Source of the DNA: JAKLHL01 sp964411885
GTDB lineage: Bacteria > Bdellovibrionota > JAFGOL01
Reading direction: 5' to 3'
NCBI GenBank assembly: GCA_964411885.1
Contig: CAYPMK010000003.1
Span: 1-60,299, forward strand
Length of the DNA: 60,299 nt
Shown here: positions 25,320 through 33,053 of the stretch, in pieces
Position numbering within the stretch: the first letter of the stretch is position 1
Layout: each line of letters begins with the position of its first letter
Translations under genes and position numbers: made by a program
Notes under the pieces: generated by a model
What the model was told of the DNA's origin: nothing
The model's input: the letters and a program-made list of their open reading frames with translations, nothing else
Database searches by the model: none

Positions 25320-26870
25320 TTATAGTGGGATATTGCCGTGTTTTCTTGGTGGAGTAAACTCTCTCTTATTCATAGCAAAATCCAAGGCCGCACATATTTT
25401 TTGTCTTGTATCCTCTGGGTATATAACCTCGTCTATATAACCCTTAGATGCGGCAACATATGGGTTGGCAAATTTATCGTTATATTCTTCAAGTTTTTGT
25501 TTTCTTGTTTCTTCTGGGTTAGCCGCTTTTTTCATCTCGTTCCTGTAAAGAATATTAACAGCACCTTCGCTACCCATAACTGCTATCTCTGCGTTTGGAT
25601 ACGCAAAATTAAAATCAGACCTCAAGTGCTTTGATGACATAACAATATATGCACCACCGTAAGCCTTTCTTGTTATAACAGTTATTTTTGGAACTGTAGC
25701 CTCTGCATATGCATACATTAACTTAGCGCCATGTTTTATTATGCCTGAATATTCCTGATCCGTACCAGGTAAGAACCCCGGAACATCTACGAAGCTGACC
25801 AATGGAATATTGAATGCATCACAGAATCTAACGAACCTTGATGATTTAAATGAAGCAGAAATATCTATGCAGCCAGCAAGGTAGTTTGGCTGGTTAGCTA
25901 TTATACCAACAGGGCGTCCACCCATTCTTGCAAAACCTATAACTATGTTCTGGGCATAATTACTTTGAACTTCAAAAAAGTAATTATCATCAACGACTTC
26001 GTTAATAAGGTCTTTAATGTCATAAGGTAATTTTGGATTCACAGGGATAAGATCATTTATCTTCTTAACTTTTCTATCAACAGGGTCTTTTGTTTTATAC
26101 AAAGGAGGATTCTCCCTGTTGTTAGACGGTATAAAACTTAAAAGCTCACGTATCATTAACAGACAGTGTTTTTCGTTATCTGCTACAAAATGAACGACTC
26201 CAGATTTTGCAGTGTGTGCACTTGCTCCACCAAGGTCATCCATTGTTACTTCTTCCATAGTAACAGCCTTTATAACTTCTGGACCAGTAACAAACATGTA
26301 GCTGTTGGCTTTCATCATGAATATAAAATCTGTTATTGCAGGAGAATAAACAGCTCCGCCAGCACAAGGTCCAAGGATGGCAGATATCTGTGGAACCACT
26401 CCAGAGGATTTTGTATTCCTCCAAAATATTTCTCCATAACCTGCAAGCGAATCTATTCCTTCTTGAATTCTTGCTCCGCCAGAATCATTAAGTCCAACCA
26501 CTGGACAACCGTGTGCAAGTGCAAGGTCCATTATCTTACATATTTTTTCTGAGCAAACTTTGCTTAATGAGCCGCCAAGTACTGTAAAATCTTGAGCAAA
26601 AACATAAACAGGCCTGCCATCAACCTTTCCATAACCAGTTATTACGGCATCCCCGGGAATACGGGTCTTATCAAGATCAAAATCGCTACATCTATGAACA
26701 ACGAATTTATCAACTTCTTGAAAAGTGTCCTCATCTAGAAAGAACTCTATTCTTTCTCGTGCTGTCATAAGGCCCTTTTCTTTACGTTTAGCTAACTTGT
26801 CTGCTCCGCCGGCAAGCTCGGCTTCTTGGTTCTTTTTGTTTAATTTATCAAACATATCAAGGTGTTCCAT
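25320..26870 (-). CDS. Carboxyltransferase (PccB/MmdA-type) of an acyl-CoA carboxylase
   Basis: This 516-residue protein has the two crotonase-like halves of propionyl-CoA carboxylase beta and methylmalonyl-CoA decarboxylase alpha. The first half shows ARERIEFFLDEDTF near 37, the oxyanion region NDSGGARIQEG near 128-138 and GPCAGGAVYSPA near 167-178. The second shows FVDVPGFLPGTDQE and KAYGGAYIVMSSK. It transfers carboxyl between biotin and an acyl-CoA. With biotin carboxylase and carrier genes behind it the complex should run as a carboxylase (acetyl- or propionyl-CoA); no sodium-pump membrane subunit lies nearby. Confidence 0.94.
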   Translation of the reverse strand: MEHLDMFDKLNKKNQEAELAGGADKLAKRKEKGLMTARERIEFFLDEDTFQEVDKFVVHRCSDFDLDKTRIPGDAVITGYGKVDGRPVYVFAQDFTVLGGSLSKVCSEKICKIMDLALAHGCPVVGLNDSGGARIQEGIDSLAGYGEIFWRNTKSSGVVPQISAILGPCAGGAVYSPAITDFIFMMKANSYMFVTGPEVIKAVTMEEVTMDDLGGASAHTAKSGVVHFVADNEKHCLLMIRELLSFIPSNNRENPPLYKTKDPVDRKVKKINDLIPVNPKLPYDIKDLINEVVDDNYFFEVQSNYAQNIVIGFARMGGRPVGIIANQPNYLAGCIDISASFKSSRFVRFCDAFNIPLVSFVDVPGFLPGTDQEYSGIIKHGAKLMYAYAEATVPKITVITRKAYGGAYIVMSSKHLRSDFNFAYPNAEIAVMGSEGAVNILYRNEMKKAANPEETRKQKLEEYNDKFANPYVAASKGYIDEVIYPEDTRQKICAALDFAMNKREFTPPRKHGNIPL

Positions 26871-26890
26871 TACTCTTCCTCTCCATCATC

Positions 26891-26918
26891 ATTATAATTA
26901 CCTTCATACGTTTACCAA
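26891..26918 (-). promoter_or_regulatory. Candidate promoter of the carboxylase operon
   Basis: On the minus strand TTGGTA (26918-26913), a 16-base spacer and a perfect TATAAT (26896-26891) lie upstream of the carboxyltransferase gene, with a GGAGAGGAAG ribosome site before the ATG. The rest of the 181-base divergent gap to rpmE holds a small CCTTG-AAAA-CAAGG hairpin near 26989-27002; I see no other gene there. Confidence 0.5.
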
Positions 26919-27051
26919 CGAACCCACCAAAAATCAACCAGACAAAATATACACCAATATCATGCGTCATTTTAATGTGCTAAAAACCCCTTGAAAACAA
27001 GGCTTGGATATAGTAGTAATTACCGGACTTTTAGAATTAGGAGATACGGAA

Positions 27052-27276
27052 ATGAAAGAAAAGATACATCCAAAGTACGAAAAGACCAAAGTTAGCTGTG
27101 CCTGTGGTAATGAGTTTGAGACTCGATCCACAATAGCACCAGAGATAAAGCTTGAGATATGCTCAAAATGCCATCCATTCTTTACAGGAAAACAAAAGCT
27201 GATGGACAGTGCTGGTAGAGTTGAAAAATTCAACAAGAGATACAACAGGTCCAAGACAAGCTCAGCAAAAAAATAA
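27052..27276 (+). CDS. rpmE: Large ribosomal subunit protein bL31
   Basis: A 74-residue protein with the bL31 opening MKEKIHPKY and four zinc-ligand cysteines (in SCACG and CSKCHPFFTGKQK), the C+ form. The start is set by AGGAGA at 27039-27044, seven bases before the ATG; the frame is open further upstream but not conserved. rpmE-prfA-prmC is a common order. Confidence 0.96.
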   Translation: MKEKIHPKYEKTKVSCACGNEFETRSTIAPEIKLEICSKCHPFFTGKQKLMDSAGRVEKFNKRYNRSKTSSAKK

Positions 27277-27281
27277 CCTAA

Positions 27282-28349
27282 GTGTTTAGTAAATTAGAAA
27301 GCGTACTAAAAAGATATAATGAGTTGGAACGACTACTATCAGATCCAGCTACAGCATCTGACCGTGTAAAATTTGTTGAGTACAGCAAAGAACGTGCTCA
27401 GCTAGAAGAAATGGTAGAAAAATATATTGAGTACAAAAAACTCTCTAAAGAGATAGAAGAGAACTCTGAACTACTTAAAAGTTCTGATGAAGAATTAAGA
27501 GAGCTCGCGAAAGAAGAGTTAGATAGATTAAAAGAATTAAAACCAAAACTAGAAGAAGAATTAAAGATACTTTTAATACCAAAAGACCCTAACGACGACA
27601 AAAACATCATTATAGAAATACGTGCTGGTACTGGAGGGGATGAGGCAGCAATATTCGCCGCAGACCTTTTTAGGATGTACACTCGTTATGCAGAAAAAAA
27701 TGCTTGGAAAGTAGAAATGATGAGTTCTAACCCAATAGGTCTTGGTGGTTATAAAGAAGTAATAGCAATGATCAGCGGTAAAAAAGTCTATAGTAAACTT
27801 AAATATGAAGGTGGAACTCACAGAGTTCAAAGAGTACCAGAAACAGAAGCAAGCGGAAGAATACACACCTCTGCGGCAACTGTTGCAATACTCCCTGAGG
27901 CTGATGACATAGAATTAAACATTAACCCTGCAGATCTTATGATAGATGTTTACAGGGCTGGTGGAGCCGGTGGTCAACACGTTAACACAACAGATTCTGC
28001 AGTTAGGATTACTCATATACCAACAGGAACCATCGTTACATGCCAAGACGAAAGAAGCCAACACAAAAACAAAGCAAAAGCGATGATCGTCTTAAAGGCA
28101 AGAATTTTTGAAAAGATGCAAAACGACGCCAATTCAGCAAGAGCAAGTGAAAGAAAACAAATGGTTGGATCAGGCGATAGATCAGAAAGAATACGAACCT
28201 ACAATTATCCTCAAGGCAGGATAACGGATCACAGAATAGGATTAACTCTTTATAAACTGGAACAATTCATGGAAGGGGAAATAGACGAGATGATATCTGG
28301 TCTTATAACTCACTATCAGGCTGAGGCCCTTAAACACGATCAAATATAA
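27282..28349 (+). CDS. prfA: Peptide chain release factor 1
   Basis: The 355-residue RF1 terminates translation at UAA/UAG. It has the PxT-type codon-recognition region in the second domain (RVPETEASGRIHTSAATV near residues 180-200) and the peptidyl-tRNA hydrolysis motif in RAGGAGGQHVNTTDSAVRITH (GGQ near 227-229). The PETEASGR form is RF1, not RF2. The start is GTG, six bases after rpmE. The downstream prmC methylates the GGQ glutamine, a functional pair. Confidence 0.97.
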   Translation: MFSKLESVLKRYNELERLLSDPATASDRVKFVEYSKERAQLEEMVEKYIEYKKLSKEIEENSELLKSSDEELRELAKEELDRLKELKPKLEEELKILLIPKDPNDDKNIIIEIRAGTGGDEAAIFAADLFRMYTRYAEKNAWKVEMMSSNPIGLGGYKEVIAMISGKKVYSKLKYEGGTHRVQRVPETEASGRIHTSAATVAILPEADDIELNINPADLMIDVYRAGGAGGQHVNTTDSAVRITHIPTGTIVTCQDERSQHKNKAKAMIVLKARIFEKMQNDANSARASERKQMVGSGDRSERIRTYNYPQGRITDHRIGLTLYKLEQFMEGEIDEMISGLITHYQAEALKHDQI

Positions 28350-29218
28350 TGAAGATACAAGAAGCCATAGCTTTTGGCACAGATGTATTACAATACGGTC
28401 TTTATATAAATGAAGACAAAGACTCTGTTAGACAAATACAAAGTGATGTTAATTTTTTAATATCAGGACTTATAAAAAAAGATTACTCTTTCATAAGAAC
28501 AAATCCTTTATATGAATTAAGTAAAGAAGAAGAAAACACCTTTAAATCTTGGATAACACGAAGGCTTTCTTTAGAGCCTGTTCAATACATAACAGGTGAA
28601 ACAGAATTCTATGGACTAGAATTTTATGTTGGCAAAGGTGTTCTTGTTCCAAGACAGGATACAGAAACCTTGGTTGATAAAGTGTTAGAACATTTTAGAA
28701 ATACAAAAGAAGAGCTAACTTTTATTGATCTTTGCTGTGGAACAGGATGTATAGGCATTAGTATATTAAAGAATTTTCCAAACAGTAAATGTATATTCAT
28801 AGATCAATATGAAGCACCCCTTTGTTTTACAGAAAAAAATATTCAAAGACACGGTTTGAACGATAGAGCAACTATCATAAAATCAGACCTTTTTGATAGT
28901 TTAGATCCAGATCTAAAAGTTAATTCAATCTTTTGCAATCCACCATACATAAGCCCACAAGAATTAAAGAGTATTTCTTTACAGATAACACTTTTCGAAC
29001 CAATAGAGGCACTAAAAGGTGGCACAGATGGGCTTTATTACTATAGACAAGTTGCTGACTCTGGGCAAAGATTTTTATATAGCCGTTCACCAATATTCAT
29101 GGAAATAGGATATAATCAGGCTAGGGATGTGAAAAACATATTTGGTTCTTGGGATGAAGTAAGTGTTTCAAATGACCTTACAGGAAACCCAAGAGTGCTT
29201 AAGGCGTTAAGGAGATAG
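28349..29218 (+). CDS. prmC: Release factor glutamine methyltransferase
   Basis: The 289-residue SAM-dependent enzyme methylates the GGQ glutamine of release factors. It shows an N-terminal helical domain, QYITGETEFYGLEF near 78-92, VPRQDTETLVD near 101, the SAM motif FIDLCCGTGCIG near 125-136, and the catalytic FCNPPYIS near 192. It overlaps the prfA stop (TAATG), implying coupled translation with its substrate gene. Confidence 0.95.
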   Translation: MKIQEAIAFGTDVLQYGLYINEDKDSVRQIQSDVNFLISGLIKKDYSFIRTNPLYELSKEEENTFKSWITRRLSLEPVQYITGETEFYGLEFYVGKGVLVPRQDTETLVDKVLEHFRNTKEELTFIDLCCGTGCIGISILKNFPNSKCIFIDQYEAPLCFTEKNIQRHGLNDRATIIKSDLFDSLDPDLKVNSIFCNPPYISPQELKSISLQITLFEPIEALKGGTDGLYYYRQVADSGQRFLYSRSPIFMEIGYNQARDVKNIFGSWDEVSVSNDLTGNPRVLKALRR

Positions 29219-29219
29219 T

Positions 29220-30077
29220 ATGGCCATTAATGACAAAAAGAAACTTCTTAAAGATGTCCTTGGTGAGCTAGATAAAAAGAAGGAGCCAAACACTTCTGTC
29301 ACTAATTCCTTTTCATCAGAAGACATCACAGGACTTGAAAAAAAGATACCTGTGGTAAATGATGGAATAATAAATTTCAGCGACGACCCAGAACTAGACA
29401 ACATAGAAATACCTTTACCAGACGATATATCTTTTTCTTATGAAGATAAAGACCCCAAACCAATTAAAAGATCTTTTTCAGAACCAGAACAAAAACCAAG
29501 TAGCAAAAAAATTGATGCAAACTCAATAAACAATATAGAAGCACTACAACAAAAATTATCTTTCCTTGAATTAGAGAACAAAAAACAAGCAGACTTAATA
29601 AATAAACAGAAAAAAGAACTAGAAGAATACATGACAAGACTTGGTGAAGCTGAATCAGATAACAGAAAAATTAAAGCTGAATTAAGTAACTTTGATGTTA
29701 ATGCCAAGCTCAATCTAGAGGCTCAACTTAACAGAGCTACCATCATAGAAGAAAAATACAACAAGCTTGCCCAAAAGCACGAAGAGATGAAATTAAAGAT
29801 ACGACAAGACATAAGAAAAATACGTTTTAGAGAAAAAGAACTAGCCAACAAGCTAGAGATAACAAGAAGCGATAGTGAAACACTGTTAAACGCCAAAGAT
29901 CAAAAGATATTACAGCTAAAACAGAATATAGATGAACTAGAGTTTGAGATAGAAACACTAAAAGAAAAATTAGTAACACTTCAGGAACAATCAAAAGAAA
30001 GTGAAGAAAAGGCAGAAAGGGTCATAAAGGCACTTCGCCTTTCAACCTCTCTACTAGAAGTAAACCCAAAGAAATAA
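29220..30077 (+). CDS. Coiled-coil protein of unknown function
   Basis: I recognise no family in this 285-residue protein. Residues 1-95 are polar, acidic and probably disordered, and residues 100-275 form a long heptad-rich coiled coil (Leu/Ile-spaced Lys/Glu repeats). There is no signal peptide or membrane segment, so it is cytoplasmic. It begins one base after the prmC stop and probably shares its mRNA. Dimeric scaffold or cytoskeletal roles are possible but unsupported. Confidence 0.7.
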   Translation: MAINDKKKLLKDVLGELDKKKEPNTSVTNSFSSEDITGLEKKIPVVNDGIINFSDDPELDNIEIPLPDDISFSYEDKDPKPIKRSFSEPEQKPSSKKIDANSINNIEALQQKLSFLELENKKQADLINKQKKELEEYMTRLGEAESDNRKIKAELSNFDVNAKLNLEAQLNRATIIEEKYNKLAQKHEEMKLKIRQDIRKIRFREKELANKLEITRSDSETLLNAKDQKILQLKQNIDELEFEIETLKEKLVTLQEQSKESEEKAERVIKALRLSTSLLEVNPKK

Positions 30078-30095
30078 ATATTAGGAGGCTTTAGA

Positions 30096-30872
30096 ATGAA
30101 AGTTTTTATTTCCTTAGCATTAGGCTTGTTTTTGGTCTCTAACTTAAACGCATGGGTGCCAAAAGAAGAAAATCATAAAAATGCTAGCTCTGGTTTTGGT
30201 ACGTGTTCATTCAACAAAATAGAAAAAGACTCAGATGGTCTTTTTGTGTTCATTGATTGCGGTAAAAAAATCGGTACAGAAAAGTGTTATGTTCAAAAAG
30301 ATGTTAAAGGATACGAAGAAATAGAGACTGGAAAAATATGGACAAAACTTGATCCAAAAGATTTAACATTCATAAGAGACGAAAATCGAGGCAGAAGAAC
30401 AATTACTAAAACAGATAAGAAAGGCAGATTTGAGGGTTATTTTACAGGTGATTGTCGTAGTTTTTATACAGAAGAAATGGCTTTTGATTTTTATACTGGA
30501 AAATACATGAAAGCAAAACACGATAACATAGATATCGCTTTTGTAGACTATCCAGAAGTACTGGGAAAATGGACTTTTGTTGATTTTGTTACTAAACAAA
30601 AAGACTTTGACCCTGTAAATAAAAAATGGAAAGATGGCTGTCCAACATTTAAAGAAATAGTATTCATTAAAAATGGAAAAACACAAAAACCATATATAAC
30701 TTGGACAAAAGAAGTACTAATACATCAGGGAGACAAGACTGCCAGCAAGTATGAAATTAAAAAGATAAACGACAAAGACTACCTTTTTGTAGAACACAAA
30801 TCAGGGGATTATGTATATAGAAATAAAAAACCTGAATATATGATCTATGAAAGAGCAGTAACAGCAAAGTAA
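30096..30872 (+). CDS. Secreted protein of unknown function
   Basis: This 258-residue protein has a short Sec signal peptide (hydrophobic residues 5-15, likely cleavage after LNA near residue 18). The mature part is Lys-, Asp- and aromatic-rich with mainly beta-type segments, repeated short KD/DKK turns, and five cysteines (in GTCSF, IDCGK, EKCYV, GDCRS and DGCPT). I cannot name a family. AGGAGG six bases before the ATG supports the start. It is the last plus-strand gene before the structured element at 30881. Confidence 0.7.
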   Translation: MKVFISLALGLFLVSNLNAWVPKEENHKNASSGFGTCSFNKIEKDSDGLFVFIDCGKKIGTEKCYVQKDVKGYEEIETGKIWTKLDPKDLTFIRDENRGRRTITKTDKKGRFEGYFTGDCRSFYTEEMAFDFYTGKYMKAKHDNIDIAFVDYPEVLGKWTFVDFVTKQKDFDPVNKKWKDGCPTFKEIVFIKNGKTQKPYITWTKEVLIHQGDKTASKYEIKKINDKDYLFVEHKSGDYVYRNKKPEYMIYERAVTAK

Positions 30873-30880
30873 ATATCTAT

Positions 30881-31004
30881 AACAAATTTTATTCAAGATG
30901 GAGACCGAGGAAGCTCCCGAAGCCTGTGACGCATGCGTACTTAAATGGTACGCAGAGGAGAAGGCAAGGGACTGACAAAGGTGTCCGCTTGAAGAAAATT
31001 TGTT
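30881..31004. ncRNA. Candidate structured RNA or palindromic element
   Basis: This 124-base stretch in the convergent gap folds into one long imperfect hairpin. The arms nest: 17 bases at 30881-30897 pair with 30988-31004 (one mismatch); GGAGACC 30900-30906 with GGTGTCC 30980-30986 (one mismatch); TCCC 30915-30918 with GGGA 30968-30971; GCCT 30922-30925 with AGGC 30962-30965; and GCGTAC 30935-30940 with GTACGC 30948-30953 around a 7-base loop. The interior is distinctly richer in G+C than its surroundings, and the internal loops are purine-rich (GAGGAAGC, AGAGGAGA). No T-run follows either arm, so it is not a standard terminator. I found no match to tRNA, SRP, 6S, RNase P or familiar riboswitch cores. 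Strand is undetermined. Confidence 0.5.
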
Positions 31005-31005
31005 A

Positions 31006-31467
31006 TTAAAACGGTATTTCGTCGTCACTAACGTGCGACACATTCGTATCAAACGGCGGAACATTGTTGGTTGGAGCATCATTAACATATTCAACGCCGG
31101 TGTCTGTTGTCGTATCTGAATCAGATCTTTCAGAAGAAGAACCAAGGAATTGTATAGTGTTAGCAACTATTTCTGTAATATAACGTTTTTTACCGTCTCT
31201 GTCGTCCCAGTTTCTTGTCTGAAGTCTTCCATCTATATAAACTTGTCTTCCTTTCTTGAGATAATCTTTGCAAAGTTCTGCAAGACGACCCCAAACAACT
31301 ATTCTGTGCCACTCTGTTCTTTCTTGTTTATTGCCACTGGTCTTGTCTGTCCAATTCTCGCTAGTAGCGACAGTAAAGTTAGCCACCGCCTGACCATTTG
31401 GTGTATATCTTACCTCTGGGTCCTGACCCAATCTTCCTATTATTATTACCTTATTAACGCCAGCCAT
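31006..31467 (-). CDS. ssb: Single-stranded DNA-binding protein
   Basis: The 153-residue SSB has the OB fold with GVNKVIIIGRLGQDPEVRYTPNG at its start, EWHRIVVWGRLAELCKDYLKKG near residue 52, and the acidic interaction tip DDEIPF at the C-terminus that recruits partner proteins. A GGAGGTT ribosome site precedes the ATG. It has its own strong promoter and stands apart from folK, consistent with high expression. Confidence 0.97.
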   Translation of the reverse strand: MAGVNKVIIIGRLGQDPEVRYTPNGQAVANFTVATSENWTDKTSGNKQERTEWHRIVVWGRLAELCKDYLKKGRQVYIDGRLQTRNWDDRDGKKRYITEIVANTIQFLGSSSERSDSDTTTDTGVEYVNDAPTNNVPPFDTNVSHVSDDEIPF

Positions 31468-31511
31468 CTAGAACCTCCTACCATGAGCCCGAAGCGGCAA
31501 CCGGTTTGACC

Positions 31512-31541
31512 TTTATAGAACACTTACATAAGACCTGTCAA
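31512..31541 (-). promoter_or_regulatory. Strong sigma-70-type promoter of ssb
   Basis: On the minus strand a perfect TTGACA (31541-31536), an 18-base spacer and TATAAA (31517-31512) lie 45 bases upstream of the ssb ATG. The -35 overlaps the end of folK (stop 31538-31540). The leader between promoter and ssb is GC-rich and could form a small hairpin. Confidence 0.7.
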
Positions 31542-32038
31542 CTTGTAAAAATCCTTAATTCCTGCTGTTTTACACTATCATCAAGGCTTTCATAAAGCTC
31601 AATTACAGTTTTTCCATAAGTTTTTACAAAAAAATCGGGCATAAGCTCTACGCAAGATTTTAATATAAAGAGCCTATTCAATATTTCTTTGTGAGGAATT
31701 GTAAGCACATCATCATTTATAACAAGATCACCATAGAGAATAATATCTATGTCTATCTCTCTTTCTGACCACCTTTGTCTTACCACTCTCCCAAGTAGTA
31801 TTTCTATTTTTTTAAATTCTTTTAATAAAGAAAACGGCTCAACGCTAGTCTTCAAAAGTAAGACTTGGTTTAAATAATCCTTTTGCCCACTAACACCAAC
31901 AGGAGCAGTCTCCAGCAAAGAAGATCTTTTAAGGATACTCACTCCTTTTAATAAAGACATATTAGCTATAGCGGAGTTTATATATTTAAGTCTGTCGTCT
32001 ATATTAGACCCAAGTGCTACAAAAACGTACTGATCCAT
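31538..32038 (-). CDS. folK: 6-hydroxymethyl-7,8-dihydropterin pyrophosphokinase
   Basis: A 166-residue HPPK that transfers pyrophosphate from ATP to the pterin in folate synthesis. It has FVALGSNIDDRLKYI at the N-terminus, SLLETAPVGV near 41, and the signature RWSEREIDIDIILYGD near 89-104, followed by IPHKEILNRLFIL. The last gene of the lptM-dapF-folK operon, three bases after the dapF-like stop. Confidence 0.95.
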   Translation of the reverse strand: MDQYVFVALGSNIDDRLKYINSAIANMSLLKGVSILKRSSLLETAPVGVSGQKDYLNQVLLLKTSVEPFSLLKEFKKIEILLGRVVRQRWSEREIDIDIILYGDLVINDDVLTIPHKEILNRLFILKSCVELMPDFFVKTYGKTVIELYESLDDSVKQQELRIFTS

Positions 32039-32041
32039 ATT

Positions 32042-32896
32042 CTATATTGTTTGTTTTTTACGTATTTTTTCTATATCAAAGTTCAACATGTCAGAAGTTA
32101 TATAACCAGTAAAAGCTACTCTTGCTTCACCCTCTATAAAAAGTGTTGCACCCTTTCTTGATACCTTAAGTAGTCCTCCTGCTTGATTAACAATAACAGG
32201 ACTAGACACCTCATGCCTTGCTTCTGCCAAGGCAACACATGATGCGGCTCCGTTACCACTGGAATGTACTATAGATCTTATTCCAACAGCATAGGTGGCA
32301 ACATTTATATTATGTCCGTCTATGACATCATAAAAACTAACATCTATACCTTGAGGCTGATATTGTGTGTGCCCACTAAGCACAGCTCCTATTCCCTTTA
32401 CATCAAAAGTTGCTATTTTTTCTATTTTAAAGACCAGCTGTTTAGTACCAAAATCTATATAACTAGCTTCTACTATTCTGCTTTCAAATTGGTGGGGTAT
32501 CTCTAGCTCGTGCTTTAGGTCTATCTTCTTAACAGCAGGAATCTCTGTGCCCACTATTTCTTCTGTTATCTCTCCTTTAACTACACCAGAACGAGTCTCT
32601 ACACTATGAGAGTTTCCTGCAATCTCTTTATCTTCTGCAAAGCGCATTGCCGCCCTAATTCCGTTCACACTAAAATCAGACTCCGCTCCATCAGCAGAAA
32701 AGAATTTAACAGAATAATCAGCTATCGTTGATGTTTCTATAAAACAAACTCCATCTGCCCCAATGGCGTAATTCCTAGCACAAAGCATTTCTACAAGATT
32801 TTCCTGATATTCTGCGTTGAAAAGTTTTTTTCTGTTATCAACAACGATAAAGTCATTACCAGCACAACATATCTTATAAAATTCAAGTTTTATCAT
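32042..32896 (-). CDS. Diaminopimelate epimerase-family protein lacking the catalytic cysteines
   Basis: The 284-residue protein has the DapF fold signatures (GNDFIVVDNR at 14-22, GADGV at 46-50, SADGAESDFSVNG near 67-79), but the active site is lost. The position of the first catalytic Cys (canonical NGxRC) is Ala82 in NGIRAA, and that of the second (canonical GSGAC) is Ala218 in GNGAAS. The Glu-Arg of the usual ERGxGET motif is Val204-Gly205. DapF makes meso-DAP for peptidoglycan and lysine by a two-Cys racemisation; this copy should not do that chemistry. The frame is intact and operon context (lptM-like upstream) is the usual dapF one, so it may be a repurposed or degenerate DapF. Confidence 0.8.
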   Translation of the reverse strand: MIKLEFYKICCAGNDFIVVDNRKKLFNAEYQENLVEMLCARNYAIGADGVCFIETSTIADYSVKFFSADGAESDFSVNGIRAAMRFAEDKEIAGNSHSVETRSGVVKGEITEEIVGTEIPAVKKIDLKHELEIPHQFESRIVEASYIDFGTKQLVFKIEKIATFDVKGIGAVLSGHTQYQPQGIDVSFYDVIDGHNINVATYAVGIRSIVHSSGNGAASCVALAEARHEVSSPVIVNQAGGLLKVSRKGATLFIEGEARVAFTGYITSDMLNFDIEKIRKKQTI

Positions 32897-33021
32897 TTTT
32901 TAGTCTCCTCTTTTTGGCTGTCCTTTTTTAAAGGCGGAAGAGGTGGTTTTTTTACACCACAGGAAGAAACAAGGCTCAGCAACGCTATAATAACTATAGA
33001 TCTTACGAACATAAAAGCCAT
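32893..33021 (-). CDS. lptM: LptM-like small lipoprotein
   Basis: A 42-residue open frame begins at the ATG 33021-33019, and its TGA overlaps the dapF-like ATG (ATGA, 32896-32893). It has a basic start, a hydrophobic stretch (about residues 8-18), a lipobox VSSC with the lipidated Cys at residue 21, then GVKKPPLPP and a Lys/Glu-rich tail. This matches the LptM/YifL pattern (Cys-Gly-x-Lys followed by prolines); LptM assists LptD maturation in the outer membrane and its gene often precedes dapF. A second ATG at 33012 is possible. Small size lowers certainty, but motif and synteny agree. Confidence 0.75.
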   Translation of the reverse strand: MAFMFVRSIVIIALLSLVSSCGVKKPPLPPLKKDSQKEETKK

Positions 33022-33053
33022 TTAACCGCTTTTATATAATTAAATCAAGTGAT

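Noticed and set aside
25320..26870. Sodium-pumping methylmalonyl-CoA decarboxylase
   Set aside because: No membrane beta or gamma decarboxylase subunit is encoded nearby, whereas a biotin carboxylase is, which fits a carboxylase.
30881..31004. Reading the palindromic element as SRP RNA, 6S RNA, RNase P RNA or a tRNA
   Set aside because: The SRP GGTCAGG/GGAAGCA core, the RNase P ACAGAAA motif, the 6S central bubble and length, and tRNA arms are all missing; it was kept only as an unclassified candidate.
32042..32896. Frameshift as the reason for missing DapF cysteines
   Set aside because: The frame is continuous, with conserved blocks before and after both sites and the correct overall length, so the changes are substitutions.
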